DNA of 64,000 nt from Paracoccaceae bacterium (GTDB taxonomy: Bacteria; Pseudomonadota; Alphaproteobacteria; Rhodobacterales; Rhodobacteraceae): contig JAQWSE010000001.1 in the NCBI GenBank assembly GCA_029243395.1, forward strand, positions 1 through 64,000. The letters are read 5' to 3'. Positions 16,402-24,853 of this stretch are shown here, piece by piece. Under the pieces are notes generated by a model. That model had not been told where the DNA came from, did not search any database, and saw only the letters and a program-made list of their open reading frames with translations. Positions within the stretch are counted from its first letter, which is position 1. The number at the start of each line of letters is the position of its first letter. The translations under genes were made by a program, and so were the position numbers.

Positions 16402-18322
16402 CTGGTTATCCGAAGAAAGAGGATCTATTGCTGCAGTCATAATAGTAACATTACTACTATGTTTAGTCATTTCAATTATCATAGGATTAAAGCAAACTTC
16501 CTATAGGGCAAAAGATGAAGTTTTCGGGGACCCGGAACGAACCCTAGGAGGCTGGTACTGGACCCTAACCGGTATTTCTTCTATTTTACTGCTCTGGTTT
16601 TATTTTTCATGGGGTATGGCCAGAGCATTTTTCCCCGAGACAGGTAATGAGTTATGCCAAGCAGCAAAAATAGACACGGCTATAGCTCCTATTACCGCTG
16701 CATTGCCTATAAATTCCCGTTATTTTAAATCAACAACATTAACGAGGCGGAATTTAGAGCAATTAGAGATATTAGAAAAAAAATTACCAGCAGATGTTTA
16801 TGATAAAGCAGAACAAGAAAAATTGCTCAAAATTATTCTGCAATCTAAACAAATTATAGAAATTTTTTCAAATCCAAAAAATCAAAGCAGCGATTCTATC
16901 AGAGCTTTTGAAACAATACAGGATGGATTTCGTGAACTTAGCAAGACCTTGAGATTTGGTTATGAAGGATTGATCCCCCATCCAGAAGCTTTAACCCAAC
17001 CAAAGTGGGGAACAGACCTCACTGAAATCCCTTTGCTCCCGACAACCCCAAGAGGAGTACTTCTGGATAAAACAAGCCAAGATGCCAAGCTCTTGACCAA
17101 AATCTTCCTCAAAACGCGAAATAACTCCGCAGCTGCAGATGCATTAATTAAAACAACAAAGGAGATGATAAACAATATTAAGAAAAGTAATGAGTCTTCT
17201 GATTTTGAAGAAGATATACTTTCTAAAAGATCTGCTTATGTGAAAGCTGTTGAAAGAATTTTTCGCAGATTAGATGACGGAACTATCTTTCCTCCCTCAG
17301 CCTTGGACAATCTAAGTAATTCAGTGAATGACTTCTTTTTAGCTATTGCTGAAACAAGAGGTAGCTTGAATATTATTGATAGAATACTTGTTCCAGGTGA
17401 TGGGGTTGTTAAATCCAAAACTCAGTGTACAGAGCAGGGATCCGGCCGCTGGCTGCCAAAACCAACAGATGTTATTGCAACTTTTGTAAAACTAGCCAAT
17501 CCCGATATTGAAGGAGGTGGCGGATACAAGGGTTCAACACTTCTTTGGTGGAAATGGATCCAGATCGCAGATATATTAGCGTTTTTTATTCCAGACTCAT
17601 TAATTGATTTGTTTCCTGGTGATTATGGCAGGCACTCTGAAACTGGGGTTTTTCAACCTAACTTTAAAGACAAGGCTTTAGCTTTAGCGCAAGGAGATAT
17701 ATACCTTGGAGCAGTTCCCATGTTAGATGGTCATATCTGGGACTCTCTGTTTAGAGTCATAGTAGCATTAGGATTAGGAATTGGATTAGGTGTTCCGTTG
17801 GGAATTTACATGGGAATATCCCGCTTCTTTAAGTCATTTTTTGATCCTATAATTGAGCTTTATCGTCCTGTACCCCCTCTTGCTTGGGCTCCCTTGATTT
17901 TAACGATTTTTGGAATTCAAGATGATGGGAAAATTTTTCTATTGTTTATGGTTGCTTTTGCCATCATGGTGATTTCTGCAAGAACTGGAGCTTCTGGCAC
18001 ACAGTTATCCAAAATCCGGGCTTCACACTCCCTCGGTGCATCAGATCGTCAAATCTTGAGATATGTAATTCTTCCTAATGCAATGCCTGAAATCCTCACA
18101 GGTATCAGGATTTCTATAGGTGTATGCTGGGGGACCTTAGTTGCAGCAGAAATGTTGGCTGGGACAACTGGCATAGGCTTCATTGAAAATGTGGCTAGAG
18201 TGGTATCAAATTATGAATTGATATGGGTAACTATCTTAATAATGGGTCTATTGGGATTAGCTTTTGATATCCTAATGAGATGGGCAATTGTCAAAACCAT
18301 TCCTTGGCGCGGAAAGGGTTAA
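16394..18322 (+). CDS. tauC: Taurine-type ABC transporter permease with a long N-terminal extension
   Basis: The product has 642 residues, whereas TauC is usually about 250-280. It starts with GTG inside the tauB end. Residues 12-31 and about 54-72 are transmembrane. Residues 75 to about 430 form a largely polar, partly helical region of unknown fold (for example RRNLEQLEILEKKL and FRELSKTLRFGYEGL). From about residue 440 the standard permease begins (HIWDSLFRVIVALGLGIGLGVPLG), with the EAA-type loop SHSLGASDRQILRYVILPNAMP near residue 545. There is no sign of an artefactual fusion: one frame, uniform composition. The extension may be a periplasmic domain, perhaps docking the binding protein. 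Topology is not proven. Confidence 0.8.
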   Translation: MFSWLSEERGSIAAVIIVTLLLCLVISIIIGLKQTSYRAKDEVFGDPERTLGGWYWTLTGISSILLLWFYFSWGMARAFFPETGNELCQAAKIDTAIAPITAALPINSRYFKSTTLTRRNLEQLEILEKKLPADVYDKAEQEKLLKIILQSKQIIEIFSNPKNQSSDSIRAFETIQDGFRELSKTLRFGYEGLIPHPEALTQPKWGTDLTEIPLLPTTPRGVLLDKTSQDAKLLTKIFLKTRNNSAAADALIKTTKEMINNIKKSNESSDFEEDILSKRSAYVKAVERIFRRLDDGTIFPPSALDNLSNSVNDFFLAIAETRGSLNIIDRILVPGDGVVKSKTQCTEQGSGRWLPKPTDVIATFVKLANPDIEGGGGYKGSTLLWWKWIQIADILAFFIPDSLIDLFPGDYGRHSETGVFQPNFKDKALALAQGDIYLGAVPMLDGHIWDSLFRVIVALGLGIGLGVPLGIYMGISRFFKSFFDPIIELYRPVPPLAWAPLILTIFGIQDDGKIFLLFMVAFAIMVISARTGASGTQLSKIRASHSLGASDRQILRYVILPNAMPEILTGIRISIGVCWGTLVAAEMLAGTTGIGFIENVARVVSNYELIWVTILIMGLLGLAFDILMRWAIVKTIPWRGKG

Positions 18323-18410
18323 ATCAGTAAAAAAAAAATAAGGCACGATTCAAAACTTCGTTCTGAAGCTTTATTAATAAGTGATCATAACCCATTAAAT
18401 TATAGAATGG

Positions 18411-19292
18411 CTAGGTACCTACACGCTTTCCATAATAAAGACCGACCACATGCTCTGCCTGGGCAAAAAACAACCAACGCGACACCATTACTCCAGCCAA
18501 ATGGGAGAAAGCTGCTACCAGAGAAGTCAAAAAATTGAATGCTGTTGAGAGTAATGCTATAGGAATACCAATCATCATAACTAGGCAAATCAACCTTAGT
18601 TTAGATGCGTGTTTTCTACCAACAACATATACAAATTCCCTCAGCAAATAATTGCTTCCCGTATGAGGTGGGGCAAAACTTCTTATTTCACCTTCTCGAC
18701 CTAATCCAGTTGCTGTTTCTATTTTTGTTTGAGATCCATAAAACGCTCGATCTCCTCTTATCCAAACTATTACCTGGATTACACCCGTCATCAATAGTAA
18801 AATAAGAGTAATTTCACCTAAACCTGTTATAATACTACCACCAGTCAATGAAATAACTAGGAAAAGGGTGGGAGTTAAAGGAGTATTCCAGCGTGGTACA
18901 GTTTTTAGATGAGCATAAATCATTGATGTAGAATAAACGGTGGCAAGAGACAATAATGCTCCCAAAACACCCAACAATCCAATAGCAACCCCGAAAAATA
19001 CTAAACCTATTCCATAAATTGTCATAAAGAATAAAGCACCTAACGCAAGCCAAGCTTCACGACTCAACCAACTTGTTTTCCATTGTGTAAAAGCTTTTAA
19101 TGCCCGTTCCGGATGTCCAAGATGGAACGTAGAGGAAATAAGACCACCAATAGCTAATGCGTAAGCTATTCCCAAAAATATCAAAGCCACAAAACCTCTT
19201 GGAGCAGGTAAACCAAAGCCTAAAAAAAATAATAAGCCAAATCCTATTCCAGAAAATGAAGTGAATATAATTATAGAAGCAGCAGGACGCAT
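18411..19292 (-). CDS. soeC: Sulfite-oxidizing enzyme membrane anchor subunit, DmsC-like
   Basis: The 293-residue protein is very hydrophobic, with about eight membrane segments. It fits the DmsC/NrfD-like anchor family (MRPAASIIIFTSFSGIGFGL, then STFHLGHPERALKAFTQWKTSWLSREAW, a family-typical segment). Its ATG overlaps the soeB stop as TAATG. By the Soe model it binds quinone and anchors SoeAB on the cytoplasmic side. The same architecture exists in DMSO and polysulfide reductases. The sulfonate context favours SoeC. Confidence 0.8.
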   Translation of the reverse strand: MRPAASIIIFTSFSGIGFGLLFFLGFGLPAPRGFVALIFLGIAYALAIGGLISSTFHLGHPERALKAFTQWKTSWLSREAWLALGALFFMTIYGIGLVFFGVAIGLLGVLGALLSLATVYSTSMIYAHLKTVPRWNTPLTPTLFLVISLTGGSIITGLGEITLILLLMTGVIQVIVWIRGDRAFYGSQTKIETATGLGREGEIRSFAPPHTGSNYLLREFVYVVGRKHASKLRLICLVMMIGIPIALLSTAFNFLTSLVAAFSHLAGVMVSRWLFFAQAEHVVGLYYGKRVGT

Positions 19293-20038
19293 TAAAATCC
19301 ATCCAACTTTTTATCGAGCCAATCCATGAACCCTTTTGGTTCTTCAGCAACTGGAACGAGTAGAGGAGAAAGCACATCAATTTCTTTTATGGTATCTTTA
19401 GGTCGGGGAGGAAGATATTTATTCACTGGCTTTGTACCTTGTTCTGGCATCAAGTCAAAGCCTCCCCTACTTTCGGAGATTTTATTGACTTCGCTACCAG
19501 GATCAGAAAAATCACCAAAATGACGCGCACCAGAAGGGCAAGTTCGCACACACGCTGGTACGCGATCTTCTTCAGGTAGGTTATCATTATAAATCCTATC
19601 CACACAGAGGGTGCATTTCTTCATAACACCCTCAGCAGCATCAAGTTCTCGCGCTCCATAAGGACAAGCCCATGCACAAAGACCACAACCAATGCAATCC
19701 TGTTCATTAACAAGAACAATGCCATCTTCTACTCGCTTGTAGCTGGCACCGGTAGGACAAACAGTAACACAAGGGGCATCTTCACAATGCAAGCATGATC
19801 TAGGAAAATGGACCAGTTGAGCTTCTCCCTCAACTGGTTGAACCTCATAAGTGTGCACCCTGTTAAGGAATGTTCCTTCAGGATCTGAACCGTATGGATC
19901 CTGATCACTAAGAGGAACACCGTAATTCTTAGTATTCCAACCTTTACAACTTACTACGCATGCATGGCAACCAACGCATGTATCCAAATCAATTACTAAT
20001 CCTAGTTTTCGTTTTGTTTTTTTTGGAAGTTCAGTCAT
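19292..20038 (-). CDS. soeB: Sulfite-oxidizing enzyme iron-sulfur subunit
   Basis: The 248-residue protein carries four cysteine clusters for [4Fe-4S] centres: CVGCHACVVSCKGWN near the N-terminus, CLHCEDAPCVTVCPTGA, CIGCGLCAWACPYGA, and CTLCVDRI with ACVRTCPSGA. This is the ferredoxin-like electron-transfer subunit of complex-iron-sulfur molybdoenzymes. It overlaps soeA by 8 bp and soeC by one base, showing translational coupling. It moves electrons from the molybdopterin subunit to the quinone site in SoeC. No signal peptide is seen, in line with a cytoplasmic complex. Confidence 0.88.
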   Translation of the reverse strand: MTELPKKTKRKLGLVIDLDTCVGCHACVVSCKGWNTKNYGVPLSDQDPYGSDPEGTFLNRVHTYEVQPVEGEAQLVHFPRSCLHCEDAPCVTVCPTGASYKRVEDGIVLVNEQDCIGCGLCAWACPYGARELDAAEGVMKKCTLCVDRIYNDNLPEEDRVPACVRTCPSGARHFGDFSDPGSEVNKISESRGGFDLMPEQGTKPVNKYLPPRPKDTIKEIDVLSPLLVPVAEEPKGFMDWLDKKLDGF

Positions 20039-22838
20039 TACCTACCTTCCATTGCAAACTCTTCGGCCCTACCCCAACAGGAGATTTAATAGTCTCAAAC
20101 CTTGGTTCAGTTGAATTTGATGATTCAGTCTTTTCGATTTTTACACGCAGATCAAACCAAGCTGCCTGTCCAGTTATTGGGTCAGCATTTGCCCATCGAT
20201 ACCCATCACCTTTTGGAGGTAAAAGTTCATGTATCAGATGATTAAGTAAAAAACCTTTTGTTGTTTCAGGTGCATTTTCTTCCAAGGCCCAAGTACCTTT
20301 TCTCTTTCCAATTGCATTCCATGTCCAAACGGTGTCATCATTCAGCGCCGCCATCTCCGCTACAGGAACGATTATAGAACCATGTACTGATGAGACTTTA
20401 ATCCACTCCCCATCCTGAAGTGCATGCTTTCTCATTAGTTTGCTGGAAATATACAGTGGATTCATTCCATGGATCTGACGCAACCAAGCATTTTGCCCTC
20501 CCCAACTATGATACATAGCCATAGGCCTTTGAGTCAAAGCATGTAAGGGATAATCCGTTGTATTTACATGGTTATCTTCAAAAGCTGGGTACCAAATGGG
20601 AAGGGGATCCATTGTGTTTCTGATTCTTTCCCGCAAATGATCAGGTGGTTGCCGATCACCATGACCTTCGGCAGCTCTCTGAAATTTACGGAGCGGCTCT
20701 AAGTAAAGTTGAAACAAATATGGTTGAGGGCTATCATAAAGGCCCATTTCCACTGCCCAACTTTGATAATCCATGTTCCATGGCTTATAATAATGGCAAC
20801 CATCTGGAATTTTTTTCATAAAAAATCCCCCGTTTTTAATGTACTGATCTAATTGTTTTGGGTTAACCTCACCTCTACCTGTACATGTTCCATCACCCCG
20901 AAAGCCAGCCAATGGGCCAATACCAGGCTTCCGAATGTGATTCACTATATAATCAGCATAATCCTTATATTTCTGGCTTCCGTCCTCATTAACAAAATTG
21001 GGAAGTCCAAGTTTTGCTCCGAGTTCACAAAGAACAGATTGGAAACCACGCACGTTCCTGTCCGGGGTTATCACTGGCCAGCGGATTGCATCAGCAAGAG
21101 CTCCAGCTTTAGAAATAGGTCGGTCCAAAATGCTAATACAATCATGCCGTTCCAAATAAGTCGTGTCTGGAAGGATTAAATCGGCGTAAGCAACCATTTC
21201 TGATGAGTAAGCGTCAGAATAAATTATATTTGGGATGATATAATTTCCATCTTCGTTCACGTCCGTCAACATTTTGATAACACCGCGAGTATTCATCGAA
21301 CTGTTCCATGACATGTTAGCCATATAAAGAAATAGGGTATCAATCCTGTAAGGATCCCCATGATAAGCATTTGAAATCACCATATGCATCAGGCCATGAG
21401 CCGACATGGGGTTTTCCCAAGTAAAAGCTTTATCAATGCGCGCGGGAGTTCCATCCTCTTTGAGCATCAAATCATCAGGGCCGTGCACAAATCCTAGGTG
21501 AGGTCCATCTAAAGGAAAACCTGGTGTCACCTTGCAGTGCGGTTTTGGATGTATTTCAGCTGGTTTAGGATAAGGCGGTTTCAATCTGAATCCACCAGGT
21601 ACCTCGATAGATCCAAGAAGTATTTGTAACAGATGGAGTGCGCGGCAAGTCTGGAAGCCATTAGAATGCGCCGAAATTCCCCTCATCGCATGGAAACTTA
21701 CCGGACGTCCAACCATCTTCTTGTGCTCTTCCCCACGAAAATCCTTCCATGAACAATCTAATTCAATGGATTCTTCGAATGCCACCTTCGATAATTCCAA
21801 AGCAATAGCTCGAATTTTTCCTGCGGAAATACCAGTATTCTCAGCAACTGCCTCAGGAGAATACTCAGGCTTTAAATATTGCTCTACCAAACTATGAAAA
21901 ACTGTCTTCCTACAGGCTCCGTCTTCTGAATACTCTCCCTTGAGATCTGGGTATATTGCAGTCTTATCAAATGGTACCACATCTCCAGTCCGCTTATCCA
22001 CTACCAGTTGTTTGCCATCCTTGTCACGTAGGAGCAACCCAGATCCAGGATCTACAAGAACCGGAGCATTTGTATATCTCGAAAGATAATCCAAATCAAT
22101 TTTTCCAGCCTTAAGGAGTTCATGTACCAAAGCCAATATAAATTGACCATCAGTACCAGGGACAATTCCAATCCATTCATCAGCTATTGCATTATAGCCC
22201 GTTCTAATAGGATTTACTGCTATTATTTTTGAACCACGTTCTTTAAGTCGGCTAAGTCCAATTTTTATGGGATTACTATCATGATCTTCAGCAACTCCAA
22301 AAATCATAAACATTTTAGTTTTTTCCCAGTCTGGCTCACCAAATTCCCAAAAAGCACCACCAATAGTATAAATGCCTGCAGTAGCCATATTCACACTGCA
22401 AAAACCTCCATGTGCAGCATAATTCGGGGTGCCAAAATCTTGCGCCCAGAAACTAGTAAACGACTGAGATTGATCTCGCCCAGTGAAGAATGCGAGTTTT
22501 TCTGGATTCTTATCTCGAACCGGCTTCAAACAACCTACCGCTAGTTGAAGCGCCTCATCCCAGGTAATTTCTTTAAATTTCCCCGCCCCCCTAGGGCCAA
22601 CACGTTTAAGAGGCGCACGTAGTCGGGAAGGTGCGTTCACTTGCATAATTCCAGCACTTCCCTTAGCGCACAAAACACCCTTGTTGACTGGATGATTCCG
22701 GTTTCCCTCTATGTACGCTACTTTGCCGTCTTTAAGATGCACATCAATGCCACATCTGCAGGCGCACATGTAACATGTTGTCTGGCGAATTTCATCACTC
22801 ACTTTTGGAGATGTATTCAAATAGGGTTGATCAATCAT
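20031..22838 (-). CDS. soeA: Sulfite-oxidizing enzyme molybdopterin subunit
   Basis: The 935-residue molybdopterin oxidoreductase has an N-terminal [4Fe-4S] motif from Cys22, Cys25, Cys29 and Cys57 (CYMCACRCG ... GVLCAKG), the following DEAL and FFTGRDQSQ segments, and a C-terminal molydopterin-dinucleotide-binding domain (LTQRPMAMYHSWGGQNAWL). There is no Tat signal, so the complex should face the cytoplasm. Periplasmic polysulfide, thiosulfate and DMSO reductase catalytic subunits normally have one. With SoeB and SoeC and xsc close by, the best call is sulfite oxidation to sulfate with electrons to quinone. Another SoeA-like DMSO-reductase-family role cannot be fully excluded. Confidence 0.85.
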   Translation of the reverse strand: MIDQPYLNTSPKVSDEIRQTTCYMCACRCGIDVHLKDGKVAYIEGNRNHPVNKGVLCAKGSAGIMQVNAPSRLRAPLKRVGPRGAGKFKEITWDEALQLAVGCLKPVRDKNPEKLAFFTGRDQSQSFTSFWAQDFGTPNYAAHGGFCSVNMATAGIYTIGGAFWEFGEPDWEKTKMFMIFGVAEDHDSNPIKIGLSRLKERGSKIIAVNPIRTGYNAIADEWIGIVPGTDGQFILALVHELLKAGKIDLDYLSRYTNAPVLVDPGSGLLLRDKDGKQLVVDKRTGDVVPFDKTAIYPDLKGEYSEDGACRKTVFHSLVEQYLKPEYSPEAVAENTGISAGKIRAIALELSKVAFEESIELDCSWKDFRGEEHKKMVGRPVSFHAMRGISAHSNGFQTCRALHLLQILLGSIEVPGGFRLKPPYPKPAEIHPKPHCKVTPGFPLDGPHLGFVHGPDDLMLKEDGTPARIDKAFTWENPMSAHGLMHMVISNAYHGDPYRIDTLFLYMANMSWNSSMNTRGVIKMLTDVNEDGNYIIPNIIYSDAYSSEMVAYADLILPDTTYLERHDCISILDRPISKAGALADAIRWPVITPDRNVRGFQSVLCELGAKLGLPNFVNEDGSQKYKDYADYIVNHIRKPGIGPLAGFRGDGTCTGRGEVNPKQLDQYIKNGGFFMKKIPDGCHYYKPWNMDYQSWAVEMGLYDSPQPYLFQLYLEPLRKFQRAAEGHGDRQPPDHLRERIRNTMDPLPIWYPAFEDNHVNTTDYPLHALTQRPMAMYHSWGGQNAWLRQIHGMNPLYISSKLMRKHALQDGEWIKVSSVHGSIIVPVAEMAALNDDTVWTWNAIGKRKGTWALEENAPETTKGFLLNHLIHELLPPKGDGYRWANADPITGQAAWFDLRVKIEKTESSNSTEPRFETIKSPVGVGPKSLQWKVGND

Positions 22839-22978
22839 TTGTCGCTCTGCAAAATCCTAAAACACACATTAACACCCTTACTCACCTCTTTGACAATATT
22901 AAACAAAACTTTTGTTCAAAAATTTTAACTATACATTTACGGCTTTGTTTTTCATAAAAATTCTAAATAAAACCGAAA

Positions 22979-23018
22979 AGAGTAGGATTAATCTATCCTG
23001 GTCATTACCACCTACTCT
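22979..23018. repeat. 8-bp inverted repeat with an inner dyad upstream of soeA and kdsA
   Basis: AGAGTAGG (22979-22986) pairs with CCTACTCT (23011-23018). It has no T-tract on either side, so a terminator is unlikely. It could be a regulator-binding site or an mRNA leader structure for soeA or kdsA. Confidence 0.35.
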
Positions 23019-23103
23019 ATCTAAAAGGATTAGGCATAACACCAGAATACGATTAGATCTAAAAAATTTCCATTTGGATGACATAATATTTCTAATGTTT
23101 ACC

Positions 23104-23119
23104 TTGCTTTTAAAAGCAA
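23104..23119. promoter_or_regulatory. Perfect 16-bp palindrome upstream of kdsA
   Basis: TTGCTTTTAAAAGCAA is fully self-complementary and lies 63 bp before the kdsA start. Its symmetry suggests a dimeric regulator site. Its AT-richness means chance is possible. Confidence 0.3.
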
Positions 23120-23182
23120 TAGACCTAATCTCAACCAAGTACCAAAACAATTTTCTAATGCTTATATTAAGAGTAGATAGTT

Positions 23183-24010
23183 ATGCAACATAAAATAATA
23201 TCCGTTAGAGATCTTAAAATTGGGGGGTCAAACCCGATTGTCTTCATCAGTGGCCCTTGCCAGCTAGAAAGTCTTGATCATGCAATGATGATCGCCGAGC
23301 AACTGGCAAATATTTTCTCTAAAACCAAAACGAAGTTTATATTCAAATCAAGTTTTGATAAAGCGAATAGGTCATCAATTGGTTCTGCAAGAGGTATAGG
23401 AATCGAGGAAGGATTACGAATTCTTCAAGATATCTCCAAAGAATTTGATTGCCCTATTATCACAGACATTCATGAACCTTCTCAGTGTATTAGTGTAGCA
23501 GAAGTAGTTGATGTATTGCAAATACCAGCTTTTCTTTGCCGTCAAACTGACCTTTTGATAGAAGCAGGAAAGACAGGTAAGCCAATCAATATTAAGAAAG
23601 GTCAATTTCTAGCGCCTCAGGACATGTGGAATGTGGCTGAGAAAATTGCTAGCACTGGCAATAATAATATTATGCTCTGTGAAAGAGGAACGAGTTTTGG
23701 TTATAACACCTTAATAAATGATTTCCGAGGCTTAGAAACTATGGCAGAAACTGGTTATCCAGTTATTTTTGACGCCACACATTCCGTACAAAAACCAAGC
23801 AATCTTGGAAATACTTCTGGTGGTGAACGAAAGTTTGTATATGGTCTTGCTCGTGCTGCCTGCGCCATGGGCGTTAGTGGGTTATTCATTGAAACCCACC
23901 AGGACCCCAATAATGCCCCCTCTGATGGTCCAAATATGATTCCTATTAATCAAATGGAAACTCTCGTTCCATCTCTAAAGGCTTTTGATGAGCTTCGAAA
24001 GAATCTTTAG
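23183..24010 (+). CDS. kdsA: 3-deoxy-8-phosphooctulonate synthase
   Basis: The 275-residue protein carries the KdsA signature FKSSFDKANRSS and the GQFLAPQDM segment. It condenses arabinose 5-phosphate with phosphoenolpyruvate in the Kdo pathway for lipopolysaccharide, which marks a Gram-negative host. Cys26 in SGPCQLES, His in FDATHSVQ, Glu in FIETHQDP and Asp in APSDGPNM are the four ligands of the metal-dependent class, whereas E. coli KdsA has Asn at the Cys position. It is transcribed away from soeABC. The usual kds or pyrG-eno neighbours are absent. Confidence 0.95.
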   Translation: MQHKIISVRDLKIGGSNPIVFISGPCQLESLDHAMMIAEQLANIFSKTKTKFIFKSSFDKANRSSIGSARGIGIEEGLRILQDISKEFDCPIITDIHEPSQCISVAEVVDVLQIPAFLCRQTDLLIEAGKTGKPINIKKGQFLAPQDMWNVAEKIASTGNNNIMLCERGTSFGYNTLINDFRGLETMAETGYPVIFDATHSVQKPSNLGNTSGGERKFVYGLARAACAMGVSGLFIETHQDPNNAPSDGPNMIPINQMETLVPSLKAFDELRKNL

Positions 24011-24172
24011 CTATCAAAAGCTAGAAAGATAAAATAAGAAAATCAGCAAGACATACTTACAAGTCAAGGATAGACAAATATTTTAAACAATCAATTTCAA
24101 TTAAACCACATAATATAGATGAAGATGAGATAAGTTTAAAAAAATTATCAATCAAAGAGGTTAGCACAAATC

Positions 24173-24715
24173 ATGAGTGATCCATTAGAAATTAAACCTA
24201 ACATTAGAACTGTAAATGACTTTCCTATTCCTGGTATAAAATTCAGAGATATTACGAGTTTGATAGAAACACCCTCAGCATTTGTAAAGACCTGCAAGGA
24301 ACTTACTAGAATTACTAGAGAATTTGGAGCAGATGTAATAGTAAGCATTGAAAGTAGAGGATTTATATTTGCAGGTTCGGTTGCTTCGGATTTACACCTA
24401 CCATTTGTACTTGCCAGAAAACCTGGAAAATTACCTCATGAAACTTACAAAAAAGATTTTTGTCTTGAATATGGAAATACATCTATAGAAATTCAGAAGA
24501 ATACTCCAATCAAGAATACAGATAAGATCGCAGTAATAGATGACTTGGTAGCAACAGGAGGCACTGCCATAGCATGTGCTCAATTACTGAATGAGAATTT
24601 TAATGTCCCAAAAAACCAAATTCTAATCTTAGCTATTATTGATCTTACTGACTTAGACGGCTCTAAACGCATCCAAGATTCTGGTTTGGGAATAAGAACT
24701 ATTGTCTCATACTAA
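24173..24715 (+). CDS. apt: Adenine phosphoribosyltransferase
   Basis: The 180-residue protein has the type I PRTase PRPP loop IAVIDDLVATGGTA, the upstream segment SIESRGFIFAGSVA and the LVLARKPGKLPHE-type motif (here VLARKPGKLPHETYKKDF). These identify Apt, which salvages adenine to AMP. The N-terminus (IRTVNDFPIPGIKFRDITSLI) also matches Apt closely. It is a stand-alone housekeeping gene, 162 bp from kdsA. The call is unambiguous. Confidence 0.95.
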   Translation: MSDPLEIKPNIRTVNDFPIPGIKFRDITSLIETPSAFVKTCKELTRITREFGADVIVSIESRGFIFAGSVASDLHLPFVLARKPGKLPHETYKKDFCLEYGNTSIEIQKNTPIKNTDKIAVIDDLVATGGTAIACAQLLNENFNVPKNQILILAIIDLTDLDGSKRIQDSGLGIRTIVSY

Positions 24716-24853
24716 TGATGATTAGTAAGGAAAAAAATTGGTGAGGATCCAGTAATAAAAAAATAAAATCAAAAAAATGTATGCCGCGCTTATTTATTAG
24801 TAATGAAAGATATTGATTTTTTTGTTTAGCTTGTTACTTAGACTTGAGGTGAA

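Larger units (their letters stand above)
22839..23182. other. Divergent intergenic region between soeA and kdsA
   Basis: These 344 bp must contain the soeABC and kdsA promoters. Short ORFs inside are low-complexity and unconvincing. Two dyads stand out: AGAGTAGG (22979-22986) with CCTACTCT (23011-23018), enclosing a smaller AGGAT/ATCCT dyad, and the perfect 16-bp palindrome at 23104-23119. No RNA gene is recognised. Confidence 0.5.

Noticed and set aside
18411-22838. Calling the molybdoenzyme operon DMSO reductase (dmsABC) or polysulfide reductase
   Set aside because: No Tat signal on the catalytic subunit and close linkage to xsc favour cytoplasmic sulfite oxidation, though the architecture is shared.
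22912-23193. A + strand ORF between soeA and kdsA
   Set aside because: Low-complexity AT-rich composition, overlaps the kdsA start, and no family likeness.
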